64,000 nucleotides of DNA from Elgaria multicarinata webbii (GCF_023053635.1 NC_086179.1:15593501-15657500); one strand, 5' to 3'. Positions 33,926 to 46,226 are shown, counted from the first letter of the stretch. The notes: generated by a model not told the origin, from the letters alone. Made by a program: numbers and translations.

Positions 33926-34162
33926 CTTTCTAATTCCACTCTAAGCCAACATTTTCCTTGGCTCTACTGGAAGGAAAACTCCGCCAGCCTGGAGTGAGAG
34001 AAACTGGCTTTTCCACTGGCCGTAAGGAACTCTGCCACACTCCTGCTCGGTTCCCCAAGCAGCACACAGCACAACAATCAGTCCTCAGCCATAACCTCCG
34101 CTTGATTTAGCTTCTGTCTGTCGTGAGTTGTGCTCGTGAACAAAAGTGAACGTGAGACATAC

Positions 34163-34372
34163 CTGGGGCAACTTAAAAGGATTCTCTCTAACAAGGGATG
34201 GGCTTTGTGAAGGAGTTAGATCTGAGATGCCAATAATATTCAGTCCTTTCTTCTTTTCCCTCAGGCAGGCCTGTTGATGTCTCTTTATTCTTTCCATCTG
34301 CTCCTCCACAGTCATTCGAGGGCGAGTACTTTCTGCCAAGCATAACTGTTCCACTGCACTTCTCGGCCTTTC
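34163..34372 (-). CDS. PLEKHA5: PLEKHA5 exon, conserved ERPRSAVEQL region
   Basis: Seventy codons, phase 0 at both ends. It reads ERPRSAVEQLCLAESTRPRM, then TVEEQMERIKRHQQACLREK, KKGLNIIGISD and ENPFKLPQ, nearly identical to human PLEKHA5 up to NVIGASD. Acceptor TTTCAAG before GAAAGG, donor CAG/GTATGT. This block is shared by the PLEKHA5/6/7 family and is one of the strongest identifiers of the gene in the window. Its molecular role is not settled; in this family the C-terminal half supports scaffold functions. Confidence 0.96.
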
Positions 34373-35311
34373 CTTGAAAGGAAAGGAAAGGAAATGTTAA
34401 AAAAAAAAAACACTTCCAAAAGGGAAACGATGTTTGCAGGGCGCACTTCTCCTCTGCTATGATGAGATGTATTGCACGGTTGCCCAAACCTTGAAGGCGG
34501 TAGAACATGAAGCGACAAGGCTAATGACACAGTGTGCAAGGCTATAAAATTTAAGTCACAAAGGTTTCCATCTACGTAATACATTGCACTGAGAGAAACC
34601 TCACAAACATCACTGCCGCTATTCGCAGCGCACCGTATAAAAGACTCATTGATAGCCTTGGAGAACTACAAGTTGTTTACTACAATAATGCCAAACTGAC
34701 TCCCTCCAGATCTCTGATGACACACAGAACGGGTTGCACTGATGTGGTGAAGGCATTATATTTTGTGTGAAAATTGGTTTTTCCTCCAATAAGTCACGAC
34801 CCCATTATGAAAAGTTCTGTTAAATGTCACATGCATAACATTGTGCTAGGGTAGTTCTGATCATGGTGACTGAAATGCTACTGATGTTGCCAAGGGTGGG
34901 GCAGAGAGGGGTGCGGTGCCTTTAAGAGACTGGTTTTCAATATTCCACCATGGATCAGATGTGGGGGTTTTTTGGGTAAAGTCGGGAAGACCATTCAAAT
35001 GCATGATAAACATGCAACCAAGGGCTATACAGTATGGGAGCCTTACTGCATATTTTGCACACTGAATATTTTGAGAGATATGCTATACAAAATGCAAGTG
35101 CCCATTGGACATTGTAAAAAACAACACGTCTGCGGCAGGTGGAAATCTGGGGATCCAATCCCTTTCTGAATGGAATGAAGTTGTTTCTAAGTCTTCCCAT
35201 TCCTACTGTCACACTCCTATTGAATTTTGTGCGAAGGAAGGGCTTTGCACAATGCTCTTACACTATACTGGACAGTGGTGTAAGAGCACGCTGGTGGAGC
35301 ATTGAAAATAA
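34373..35311 (-). other. PLEKHA5: PLEKHA5 intron, nothing recognised
   Basis: Apart from a short AAAGG repeat near 34373-34395 and an A run at 34399-34410, no element is evident. Confidence 0.5.
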
Positions 35312-35537
35312 ACACACAGAGAAAGAATAGTCTCAGGATGCAGAAAACAATTTTATTGATGAAAAGCCCAACTGGTGACTGTGTTTACAGCACAATCTGT
35401 TGTAAAAAAAATCTCTGCAGACGTTATTACAACCCTTTGAAGAAGACCGAACAATAATGAAAGAGGCCGAAACGCATCAGGCTTTCCATCAATAAAATTG
35501 TTTTCTGCATCCTGAGACTATTCTGCCCCTCTGTGTT
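35312..35537. mobile_element. Inverted-repeat element, about 226 bp
   Basis: Arms of about 50 bases are mirrored: AGTCTCAGGATGCAGAAAAC with AATTTTATTGATG at 35329-35361, and their exact complement at 35488-35520. The match continues outward with a few mismatches to CACAGAG and CTCTGTG, and inward to GAAAAGCC and GGCTTTCC. The centre contains CGAAACGCATCAGG. Probably a MITE; no target duplication is clear. Confidence 0.65.
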
Positions 35538-35614
35538 CATCTTGGATGCTCACCCGCCTCACACCTTCAGAGCAACGAAGATAGCAAGAAATATGATACA
35601 CTAATTTTAAATAC

Positions 35615-35730
35615 CGTTCTTAGATCTATCTTCTTAGTTTTCCTCAAAGTCACATAAGAAGCTATTGTCGAAGATTCTGGAGTTGGTGACTTTGTTCTGG
35701 GAGGCACAACTCCAATGGGAAAATGTGAGC
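35615..35730 (-). CDS. PLEKHA5: PLEKHA5 exon
   Basis: Completes a Gly codon from the previous exon and reads SHFPIGVVPPRTKSPTPESS, then TIASYVTLRKTKKIDLRT. Human has SHFPVGVVPPRAKSPTPESS and TIASYVTLRKTKKMMDLRT; the lizard exon lacks one of the two methionines. Acceptor TTTTTTCATAG, donor ACG/GTATTT, length 116 (2 + 38 codons). The SPTP stretch is a likely proline-directed phosphorylation region. Confidence 0.95.
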
Positions 35731-36234
35731 CTATGAAAAAACACAATGGGATTAAAAGTGCACTACAAAGCCATAATGCAGAATTCTAAATGCAGTTAAA
35801 GTGGCAAACATGTTCACCTTGCTGTTATTAGACTTCAGCCAGCACCTCTCTAGAGCGAGTGCTCAAAACAAGGATGTTATAACGCATTACATTGAAATCT
35901 AATCTTCACAGCTTATAGCTAGAGCTGATCAATAAGCAGAGATTATGAATGGATGGATCTCCTGCCTAAGTGCTGATGCTACCCTTTCTGGATCTATGTA
36001 CAAGTACACAATCCTCGATGCCAAAGAACATTAGATGCTGATCGTTCCGCTCCTGTATGACTCATAATTTCTGTATCCATGCTCCCATTCTTTCCTTGTT
36101 CTGCCAATAGTAATTCACGAGATGTGAGAAGGAGGACAGATGGTGGTGGATTTGCTACAGCAGTTGCTGAAACTGGGGCAGGCATACGGATTACGTAAGG
36201 GGAATAGCAGGCAACCATATTGGTTTGGGAGTTT

Positions 36235-36420
36235 GGGTGGATTAACTATTATTTATTTGTTATGTTTTTAATGTGCTCGATAACTAATATTCTCCGGGCA
36301 GATTACAAACAGTTAAAAAGACTAAGATGCCATACAAACAGTTAAAATTTTAAACATAATGCAAATATTTTAAAGAATAAAATACAATGCAATACAAAAC
36401 AACAAACAGCACAGGAATCG
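36235..36420 (-). mobile_element. L2-clade LINE 3' UTR fragment
   Basis: A TTATTTATTTGTTATG start on the plus strand, followed by GGCAGATTACAAACAG and A-rich text with AAACAGTTAAAATTTTAAAC, is the reversed 3' UTR and tail of the LINE family at 6572. Confidence 0.55.
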
Positions 36421-36724
36421 CGAACACCTCACTTTCTTTGTCATGGTGTTGGACAATAGTTTGTTGAGAGTTAAATTGCTTTTATTGCTTGCCTTTTTAG
36501 CAATATCTAATTCACGTGATTTTTAGAGCTTTGAATTTTAATCTTTGGTTTTTATTATCTTTGTTACAAGCTATTTTGAGAACTGTTAAGTGAAGTAAGT
36601 ACTTAAAAAATACACGCATAGTTACCAAATGTGCTCCTCTAGACACATGCACAAACTTGCACATGTTCTCAAGACATGCATTTATTAAGGGACCTTTTAA
36701 CCTTGGCAAGGATATTCTCTCTCT

Positions 36725-36734
36725 CACACACACA

Positions 36735-36774
<40 letters not shown>
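36725..36774. repeat. (CA)n microsatellite
   Basis: About 25 CA units interrupted once by a TA. Confidence 0.95.
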
Positions 36775-36782
<8 letters not shown>

Positions 36783-37194
36783 TTCAAAATAGGAAATTCA
36801 TTAAACAGGCTTTAACTTAAATTAGCTTGGTAGAGTGTTCTTTACAAAAGGTCAAAGCAAGTAAAACATGCATGCATTCAATGGATGTGGAGAAAATCAG
36901 GTTGTGGGGAAATTAGCTTAGTTTTCTGAACTGAGGGCTATGGTGCGTGAGCTATGCTGTGTATACACGTGTAACATCAGGGCTGAGCGGGAGTTTGGAG
37001 ACCAACAACAGGGAGCCTTAACACTACTAGGGAGAGAAAAAGAAAAATTTGGGGCGAGTTTGCAAAAGTGGAGAAAAAATTCACAGAGGCTTTTCCGAAC
37101 AGTGGGGTCGTGGGATCACGCTAGTCCAAGCACACCGTTACATAACAAAAGAGAATGGGAGGATGGAGTTACGTATGCTCAAAATACACAAACA

Positions 37195-37328
37195 CTTTAA
37201 TATTGTCTGTTTTTATGCTTTTAAATTCTGTATATTTGTTTTTAATGTTCACTGTTTTAATTTTTGTAAACCGCCCAGAGAGCTTTGGCTATGGGGCGGT
37301 ATGTAAATGCAATAAATAAATAAATAAT
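37195..37328 (+). mobile_element. L2-clade LINE 3' terminal fragment
   Basis: T-rich UTR, then the hairpin ACCGCCCAGAGAGCTTTGG ... ATGGGGCGGT near 37269-37300, then an AATAAATAAATAAATAA tail. Confidence 0.8.
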
Positions 37329-38879
37329 TTCTAGCACCTTGTGCTAGAAACCTCCTCCTGTTTCCTCGCAAGGAAAAAGGTGACATTCTGAAAAGACATT
37401 AAGGCTTTTCTTCCTGACCACAATCACTCTCAGTTCAACCAAGCCTTCCAGAAGACCTGGCTGACTGATGTGGGTATAGAGAGGAAATTTTGGGAGGGAA
37501 CAGGAGTCTTAGGCACAATTCTTCCCACCAGATAGTCAGGAGAAGGCTGGGTAAAAGTGGTCGGGCTCCTTAACCTATATTGTCCAAAATTAAATGAACT
37601 GTACTCTCGTTCACTCACACACAATTCTGATAGAAAAGACTGGGCAGAAAAGGAGGCAACATGTTGTAGATTAAGGCCCTCCTGAAAATAGGATAGAGTT
37701 GTGAAAGATACCTCTCCTTAGAGTAACTCGTTCCTTTAAATTTACCCTAAAAGGCATGACTTAGGTAAACAAAATAAGTGATGTAAACACTGAAGATACC
37801 TAGTCATTGTTTCCACAGAGGCTAGGACTGCTGGAATTGTATTGAAATCATGTCTCTAGGTAGTGCTGTTTTTCGGGGGAAAGGCAGGATATTAAATAAA
37901 GACTAGTTTATGCTATTTATGCAAACAACATGCATAAAGTGGGTCCCACAGACCACAGGAAAGGCAATACTATAACCTCAGTTTTAGTGGAGTTTTTCCA
38001 CAAAGAAAGTTATCTCGTGAAATAATACCAAAAGGCCTTCTTGCTATAAACTATTAATCCATAAATAAATTAACCTGAAGCACCCTTACTGCTTTCAAGC
38101 TAAACATAGTATGCACAAGAGAAGCAGGAGCAACTCTTATTAAAAATAAATCACTACATATTACAACCACAAAACTACAAAAAAGGGAGCAAATTCAATT
38201 TTATACTTTAGACATGAATTTGGGTTTCACAACGTCCAGTTTCAGAGATACTGAAGCACATTCCCTTAAAAAAAAAAGCAAGTTCCACTATCTTTAGTAA
38301 AGCAAGAAAAGGATATGAAGCAAAAAGTACAAAGAACAGAATCCTAACAAAATTATTTATACTATTTCTATACTGCCTTTCTCTTAACCTAATGGACCCA
38401 AGCCTCCATTACAAAATAGTTTTTAAAAGTTCCCAATCCTCACAGTAAAAATATTAACAGGCCTTAAAAATGTACATGTAAAACAATTTCGTTCCTTGTA
38501 ATCCATTGGAATCCATTGCGAAGTGACTGCGGTCCAAAGTCCTGCCATTTTGCTAGCTTTCTGTTAAAGAATTTAAGGTGCAACCTCAAGCTATTTATCT
38601 GGGCTCAGCCACAAAAACTGCAATTAAAATCAACGCAGTATGCCCAGACCTCCCTGCTCGTTCTCAGAACAGGGGTGGTGGTCGACACTCCATAGCTGGA
38701 CCCGTAAAAAAATGGATTCCACCCTATTTTATTTTTTGCTTTGCATACTTTAACACACCATCCGGTAAATGGTGCATTACTACTAGCAACTGCCACAACA
38801 GAACAACCACAAGCTTCTGACAAGGAGGGTGGATGGACTGCCTTCATTTGTCATTGCTGAGGACCCAATTTCTTATCTA
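37329..38879 (-). other. PLEKHA5: PLEKHA5 intron, one weak LINE remnant
   Basis: About 38345-38480 (ATACTGCCTTTCTCTTAACC then A-rich text) looks like a reversed LINE 3' end. Nothing else recognised. Confidence 0.45.
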
Positions 38880-39320
38880 AAAATTTTTTAGTCAGATAAA
38901 ATTATTATTAATATATTTTGTCCAATACTGGGCCTCAAGGGTTACAAAATTAAAACATACACATTTTAAAACCTATGAACAGAAATATACAGAAGTTTAA
39001 AATATATTCCAATATTAAAACTTCAAAATATTTAAAACACATGACAATTTTAAAAGACCTTAGCACAGACGGAGGCCCAGATTAATCGCCAAAAGCCTGC
39101 CGGAACAAAAAAGTTTTTGCCTGCCTCCAAAAGCATATCAAGGAGGGAGCCAGTCTAGCTTCCCTGGGAAGAGGATTCCAGAGCACTGGAGCAGCCACCG
39201 AGAAGGCCCTCTCCCATGTTCCCACCAGGCGCGCCTGTGATGGTGGTGGGACTGAAAGAAGGGCTTCCCCAGAAGACCTCGAAGCACAGGCAGGCTCATA
39301 AGGGAGAATACCGTCTTTCA
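38880..39320 (-). mobile_element. L2-clade LINE 3' fragment, another family
   Basis: On the minus strand it encodes ERAFSVAAPVLWN and LPREARLAPSLICF, then an A/T-rich 3' UTR. It is clearly L2-clade but differs from the 27735/33395 family and the 41945 family. Confidence 0.75.
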
Positions 39321-40179
39321 GATAAAAGGATTATATTATTGCCATTCCTAAATGGCGTTTTTCTCCCTTTACTTTTGGGCAGACAGATGTGATAAAACTT
39401 TCACTGCATATTGATGGAAATAAATATCAAACAATAATTTAAAAACTCTGCAGTGCTGTGTGTCTGGCATCTCTCGGGCTTCCCGCACAATGCTTTTGAC
39501 AGCTCTGCCAAAGTGAATGTGCGTAATTTGTTGATCACTATTGCTGCTATGAATGCGATTAGCAGAACAAACACACAGGTTAACATTCCCTACCTAAGAA
39601 CCCAAAATCTCTCAAACGAAGTTAATAGGATTTACTCTGAGCCTTCAAGCTCATCACTTCCTCTGCCACAAGCGGATGCAAGGACAATCTTCTTATTAAA
39701 GCATCAATTCTGGTTTATTAGATTGTTGAAAGAAGCTGCTCACATCTGCCTTATCTGAGAACATCCCTCTAGGCCAGGAGCACACAGAGCTGTGAGATTA
39801 GCAAGATGAACACAATGGATTCCATGTTTCTTAAGGGAATGTTATAAAGTGTGGTTGTTTGGGAACGTCACACCAAAGTAGGTGAAGTTATGCTTTTTCC
39901 TAGATCACCTTCCCATCTCAAGTGAAAAATAACACAGACCAATCTCCTACTCGGAGACAGGACATTTTAGGCATACAGCATCTCCAGATACCTGACCAGT
40001 TTTTAAGTTTAGTTTAAGTAAAAGCTCCAAGGACGAGATTTAACAACATCCCAGGCTGCTTGTTCCATTGCTGAGCTGCCCTTTCAGTAAGACATTATTT
40101 TCTATCTTTAACCTGTTTCACCTTCTTTCAGGAACTGCAGGCTACTCAGTTTATATGCACTGCAGCTGGCTTTAGAATT
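39321..40179 (-). other. PLEKHA5: PLEKHA5 intron, nothing recognised
   Basis: No exon or element seen. Confidence 0.5.
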
Positions 40180-41351
40180 AGATTGCAAATGCAATGCAAT
40201 ATAAGCAAGTGTAAAGTGATGCACAGTGAGGCAAAAATAAATAAATCCTAACTTTACATATATGTTCATGGGATCTCAGCTGGCAATGACTAACCAAGAA
40301 AGAGATAATGGAGTTGTGGTAGACAGCTCAATGATAATGTTGACCCAGTATGTAGCTGCTGTGATAAGTGAAAATTCTATGTTAGGAATCATTAGGAAAG
40401 GAATAAAAAAATGAAACTGCCAATATCATAATGCCCTTATACAAATCTATGATGTGGCCACAACTGGAATACTACGTACAGTTCTGATTACCACACCCCA
40501 AAAAGGGTATTGTAGAGCTGGAAAAGGTGTAGAAAAGGACAACTAAAATGGGTGCTGAAACAATTCCTCTATGAGGAAGGGTACAGCGTTTGGGGGTTTT
40601 TAGCTTAGAAAAATGGTGGGTAAGGTGGGATATGGTAGAAGAGTATAAAATTATGTATGGTGGGGAGAAAATGGGTAGCTAGATATTTTCCTCCCTTTTT
40701 CATTGTACTAGAACTTGAGGACATCCAATGAAGCGGAACGGTGGGAAATTCAGGACAGATAAAGGGAAATGCTTAAATTATAGAATTCTCAACCACAAGA
40801 TGGTGATAGCCACCCACCTGGCTGGTTTGAAAAGAGGATTAGATAAATTCATGAAGAATAGGGGGCATCAATGGCTACTAGTCATGATGGATATGTATTG
40901 ACCCAACTCACACATTACAGCAATCATGGGTTAATTACCCCACAAATTGCCAAAAACTAGGCGGAGCGAGAAAGTCTGCTGTCTCCGGTGTGCTCATTGC
41001 TTTTGCTTTCAATTAAGAAATCTCCCCGTTTGTATCCGGGTCCAGGTGGCCCATTAACAACCTACGAATGGGTGTGGGATTGTAGGTTGTTAATTGAAAA
41101 CAGAAGTGATGAGCAGTGTGCTCACTTGCTCCGCCTAGATTCTGGCAATCTGTGGGTTAATTAACCCACAATTGCCATGATGTGCAAATGCCTCTTTGTA
41201 GAAATGATTCCCTCCGACTACCAGTTGAGGAGGAACACAAGTGGGAGGGCGCTATTTATGCTCATTTTCTACTGTAGACTTCTCATACGCATCTGCTTGG
41301 CCACTGTGGGAACACAACGTTGGCCTTTGGTTTGACCCAGCATGGCTCTTC
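40180..41351 (+). mobile_element. CR1 LINE 3' half with a foldback element inserted
   Basis: The flanks encode a worn CR1 reverse transcriptase C-terminus (signatures ENSMLGIIRKG, KIMYGGE, HPMKRNGGKFRTD-like and DKFMK), then the stop region and the 3' UTR with TTGGCCACTGTGGGAAC and CAGCATGGCTCTTCTTAG. Between about 40900 and 41193 lies an unrelated palindrome with arms of about 75 bases: CATGGGTTAATTACCCCAC and ACTAGGCGGAGC on the left, GCTCCGCCTAG and GTGGGTTAATTAACCCAC on the right. Confidence 0.75.
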
Positions 41352-41784
41352 TTAGGGCAGAACAAAGGGGGGGGGGGGAAAGGACCATTTACAAACAGGA
41401 ACCAAAGCGCAAAAAGAAAGGAGTAGGAAGAAAATCAATTGTGTTTATGAATAAATTGGACTCAGGCCTGACTCACACATGCAGATATTGGGATGGTAAG
41501 CGGCTTGAAGGCTGCCAGAGTGGGAAGAAGTTGTTCTGGCTCTTCTTCCCTACCCAACACAATTCTTACACCATTACAAAATGCTTTTAAAAACCATACC
41601 CAAACACCCTAGGATTCTGTCAGTGTGTAAAGAAATGACTGGATCTGCAAAAGGAGAGCTGTGCCACACAAACAGCATGCCACGTGGAGCAATCCCAATG
41701 AGCTTTTGACTCAAGTGGCTTGTATGCTGTTTGCTTGGGTGAACCAAACTTAAGTGAGTTGCATCAGGATATGTCCCACAGAAC

Positions 41785-42633
41785 CAGGGCCGGATTAAGG
41801 CCAGCTGATGCCCTAAGCACAGCCCAATAATGGTGCCCCCTTGGCCTTTCCATTGCTTAGCCAGCAAGACATTAATTCTCAATAAATGCTGAAGGTGAAA
41901 TAAGAAATTAAAAACTCAGATCTGATATCTCTACTGAAATTATGTGATCTATGTGGGGCTGCCCTTGAAGCTGCTCCGGAAGCTGGAGCTAGTGCAGAAT
42001 GCTGCAGCTCGGCTGTTGTCTGGAGCTGCCCCTTTCCAGCATGGAACTCCTCTGCTGAGGGAACTGCACTGGCTGCCTATTCGCTACCGGGCCAGGTTGA
42101 AGGTTCTTGTACTTGTGTGCAAAGCCCTAAACAACTTGGGACCAGGATACCTGAGAGAGCGCCTTCTCCCTTACCTACCTGCCCGGTCACTGAGGTCAAC
42201 CGAGGGCCTGCTCCTGGTGGTTCCACCTAGATCCATCCTCCGATTGGAATCCACCAGGGGAAGAGCCTTCAGCGTGGTGGCCCCCCTCCTGTGGAATTCC
42301 CTGCCTCTGGAGGTCAGGCAGGCTCCAACCTTGTACTCCTTTCGGCGCCTCCTGAAAACATCTTTATTCCAGGAAGCCTTTCCTTAGTATGCAGCCTTGA
42401 ATCTCTGTTTTTGCTTCTTTTAAATTTTGTTTTAACTGTTGTATTCTGTTTTTATTTTCATTTTTACCTTGTACACCGCTCCGAAATTTTTTCAATGAGG
42501 AGCGGTATATAAATATTCTAAATAAATAAATAAATAAATAATCTCGAGAGTATATTTTTCCATTTTGGTGGTGCCCCCTTCCCTTGGTGCCCTAAGCATG
42601 TGCTTATATTGCTTAAAGGTTAATCCAGGGCTG
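41785..42633. mobile_element. hAT-type non-autonomous element, split by a LINE
   Basis: Starts CAGGGCCGGATTAAGG and ends TTAATCCAGGGCTG, mirrored hAT-like ends, with the exact 8-bp direct repeat CACAGAAC at 41777-41784 and 42634-42641. The two halves share mirrored inner text (TGCCCTAAGCAC and GTGCCCTAAGCATG). The LINE piece at 41945-42541 was inserted later into the middle. Confidence 0.88.
41945..42541 (+). mobile_element. L2-clade LINE 3' fragment inside the hAT element
   Basis: Encodes LLRKLELVQNAAARLLSG, then LHWLPIRYRARLKVLVLV and PLLWNSLPLEVRQAPTLYSF, the well-conserved end of L2-clade ORF2. The 3' hairpin ACCGCTCC (42475-42482) pairs with GGAGCGGT (42499-42506), followed by an AAATAAATAAATAAATAA tail. 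Confidence 0.88.
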
Positions 42634-42641
42634 CACAGAAC

Positions 42642-43778
42642 ATATAATGTGGTACCAGTGGCTAAAAGTGCCACCAGAAGGTCAGAGGCCCAAGCACACA
42701 CCCCTGTTCAGCCATGAAGCTCAAGCGATGACTATGAGCAATCTGCTGTCTGATGCTCAAATGTTCTCCACAGCACAGTTTTGTTACAAAAGCAAAATGA
42801 AAAAAGATACAGCTTGACCTGGGACATGACCGTGCAAGTCCATTCGTAAAATTATACTTCACGCTTCCCTTAATTTGGTTACCAAAATCATGTTAAGAAT
42901 TAAGCAACAGAACAGGTCTCTCAGTATTAAAATTGCCTTCAGACTCTTTCACCAAGGGGGGAAAGCAAATTCTTTAGGTCAGAATAGCCATGGTAACGGC
43001 TTGCACTTGGCATGGATTTCTCTACCCCCACACCTGAAGGGTTTTAAATTCAAGGTGAATGAAATATTCATAATAACATCAAGGCATTTTTTTTATAATT
43101 AGGTGTTAAACAATTAAACAAGTTAAGAGTTAAACAAGACCTCCCCCCCCCCCATCTGCAGGCTTAAAATTTAATAGAACAGCATGGAGATAACAGAGTT
43201 GGGAGGACAGGAGGATTTAAAGTAGGTATTGGTAGTAACTTCAGGGTGAAGAATAATACCCTAAAAAGACAGAAACAACTTGACAATGACCAACTTACAC
43301 TTTTCTTTTTTTAAAAAAAAACGAGACACATTGTTTTCCTGTCTTCTGATGAATCTGAAGTTTTGTGGAACTGCCTTCAAGGATGTTCTAGCCAAATAAT
43401 GCAGGAAACTGCATGCACAAAGCCCGAATAAGTGTTCAAGGGCAAGGACAGAAAATGAACAATTGTTTGAAGAAGTGATGTGCGCAGAATGTGTGAGATG
43501 TGATTAGACACAGCGTCAATATGGATTTCAGGGTTGATTCTCAGTATTATCTTTGATTTTCAATTTGCTGTTGTTGCTGTGACTGGCTAAAAGCCTTCTC
43601 ATATAATTAAATTAAATTTTTATTGCACTAGCTGTCTCCTTTATGATAAGAAAAAGTTATTCTATTTGTAAAACTATAGCGAATTGTGTTGTTTCTTCAG
43701 AGAGATTACAGAGTTCCATATTCCCTGTCAGTAGAAAAACAAACAAACTATTTTGTAGCAAATAGACATCTTACTAAC
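42642..43778 (-). other. PLEKHA5: PLEKHA5 intron, nothing recognised
   Basis: A C run at about 43142-43153 and A-rich tracts only. Confidence 0.5.
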
Positions 43779-43899
43779 CTTTAGTTGCAGAAGTTTCTGA
43801 CTCAGAAACTGGCTCTGCCTTTTCTTCTCCGTTTGACTCATCAACTTCTGCCACAGTTGTTAGCTCAGGCTCACTTTTATAAAGCCGGTAATCGGGACC
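43779..43899 (-). CDS. PLEKHA5: PLEKHA5 exon
   Basis: Forty codons plus one base: GPDYRLYKSEPELTTVAEVD, then ESNGEEKAEPVSESETSATK. Human reads GPDYRLYKSEPELTTVAEVD and ESNGEEKSEPVSEIETSVVK. Acceptor GACTGCTAG, donor AAAG/GTTAGT. The first half is identical to human, the second half is acidic and more variable. Phase 0 start and phase 1 end agree with both neighbouring exons. Confidence 0.96.
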
Positions 43900-45966
43900 C
43901 TAGCAGTCAACCATAGCAAAGTATGCATTAAATTCGCTCATGAGATGTGCCAGAACACAACAGCAAAATGGCTGCCCAACGCATACATCAAAGTTGGCAT
44001 TATGCTCTGAAACACCCTTTTATTTTAAGGGCTCAGAAAAAACTCAAGATTGGTACATTTTGTGTAGATTTATTTCTAGGTATGGGGTTTTCGTTGTGCC
44101 AAAAAGGTTCCTTTGATGAGGGTCCAAAATGGTGGAATTCATTTTGAAAGTTAACAGAGAAACTCCAAAAATTACTCCCTTGATCTTCATATGCCCCCCA
44201 AACTACTCCAGATTAGGTTAGAGAAAACATACAGTGTAAAGCAAATGTGCTGTTTATTATTTATGAATTGCATGGCAAATCATCATCCAGAACCTATTTT
44301 CACAACTGTGTGAAACTATCCTCAGATTTCATGGGGAAACTAAAGGAGTATCAAACTTTGGGAAATGGGCTCTCCTCCACCCCATTTCCCCACTGTCTAA
44401 ATTTAGAGTGTAAATTTAGACTGGGAGAGGGACTTTTCCCTGATTACTGAACTTGAGAAAATGCTATGTACATTGTCGGCTCTGAATAAATATGTTTTTT
44501 TAAAAAAATACACACCCCAATGGAACATAGCAAAAGCTTAACTCTGGTTCCGAACATGGGACCAGGGATACAGGAAGTCACAAAGATGTGACTTTGTTTG
44601 ACCCTAACACAAAATGCAACCAGACTGAGTCACAGGTATATTGATGAAAACAGAAGTGGCAAACATGAATAAAGCAGCTAGAAATAACACAATGAAGCAT
44701 AAAAAAGGGACACCACAACATAAAGTTAGCTGAATGTCAAAATAAAATGGCAACTGTACGTGGGTGGGGTTGGTTGGGAGGGGAAATGCTTGATGAACAA
44801 TGTGGCAATTGTGGCCACTTACACAGTGAGCTCCATTTCTTTGGTATCCTTGAACTTGGTGAATCTTCCTCTCTTCAGGGAGATGTACTGGGCCCCTGCT
44901 ATAACAGAGCAAGGAGCTGCTATCACTGGGCAGAGGGGGTATTATGGGAGGATGCTCTGCAAAGTCATAGGACCGAGGGAGTGGAGGACGAGGTGGGACT
45001 ACTTCCTCTTCCTAAAGATTGCAGAACAGTCACCTTATTTAGATGTGTTCATCTGGCACAAGAGTTACAACTTCTTTCAAATATTTCACAGCAGTTATAT
45101 CACAGTTTGGAATTAAAGGGACACTGCTGTAGTGAGAGGGACAGATTGAAAATCTCAGCTGCATCATTGCTGCGCACAAAGATGGAATATTGACAGATTT
45201 GTTTTCTTCTCACCATTTGTATATTTTGCCCCCCCCAATTCAAAAACAGTCCCCACCCATCACCAAACAAATAAAGGAACTTCACTTAGGGCTGGGTCAG
45301 CTTTCTGCATTAAAAAGAATATTTATGGTAATTTTTCTGGCAATTCATTTGCCACTTTCCTTATATTTCATGAACTGGTGCACTGCCATACATATCAATT
45401 TTAGAATACTACCCCATTCACCCAGTTTTTATGAAAACAGTTAAACATGTAATGGCTTTCCTAAAATTAAACATCTATCTAGTTCTGTTATGAATTGGCT
45501 CCCACATGTAGTTGACAGTGTCCCTTTAAAGCTACCATTTCCTGGTGGTATTACAGGCTCAGGGGTACTGAGTACTCCCAACTCCAAGTGGTTTCAACTT
45601 GGGAGTTATGGGTGCTCAGTCCTTACTCAACTGAGGCTGTATGCAACAATACACAAATAAAGCAGCATTTCTTGCTATATGAAATGTGTGCTTGGTGAGG
45701 AAAAGAATCAAGATTTACATTTGCTGGGGGGAAACCTGGATAAAGGGAAAAATCAAATGGAAGAGATATATGAATTGGTAAGATTAAGGAGTCACAAAAC
45801 ATACACAAACATTACAATTTAGGCATTTAGACTTTAGAAGAAACCTAGTTATTAAATTTATTTATTTAAACAGACTAAATACACACATATTTTTGATAAA
45901 ACCAACAAATAGGAGCGTTAATCAGAAAAAGATTAAACTGATTCTTTAAAATAACTAAAAACATAC
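43900..45966 (-). other. PLEKHA5: PLEKHA5 intron, no element assigned
   Basis: The longest open frame here (44747-45193, plus strand) resembles no protein I know and is probably chance. No clear mobile element. Confidence 0.45.
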
Positions 45967-46010
45967 CTCATTTTTATACTTAGATGAAAATGCCTTTGAT
46001 GCTATGATAC
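45967..46010 (-). CDS. PLEKHA5: PLEKHA5 short exon (44 bases)
   Basis: Completes the Gly codon begun in 46227-46341 and reads IIASKAFSSKYKNE, against human MIGSKPFSTVKYKNE. Acceptor TTTAAATAG, donor GAG/GTATGT. Phase 1 in and phase 0 out match both neighbours exactly. The exon is one codon shorter than the human counterpart. Confidence 0.93.
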
Positions 46011-46226
46011 CTATTTAAAAACAAACAATAATATTATTTTCATAGTGAGCAATGAATTAAAATCCAGGTAGTAATGTGTAGCTTTGCAATTATTAACAGC
46101 TCACATATTTCCTTTTCAATCTTTATGAAATCAGACTATATCCAATCGAGCAAGAATGAACATACAATTTATTTCTTGTACAATTGTTTTCCCCCAGCTT
46201 CTAAGGAGGTCAAAGCACTAATTTAC

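Noticed and set aside
35420-35485. Possible hammerhead ribozyme (TTGAAGA ... CGAAAC) inside the inverted-repeat element
   Set aside because: The core would need CUGANGA and a clean stem II; here the first C is missing and the stem pairs poorly. Resemblance is not enough.
44747-45193. 148-codon open frame on the plus strand
   Set aside because: No recognisable family or motif, no splice context, and a frame of this length is expected by chance in 64 kb.
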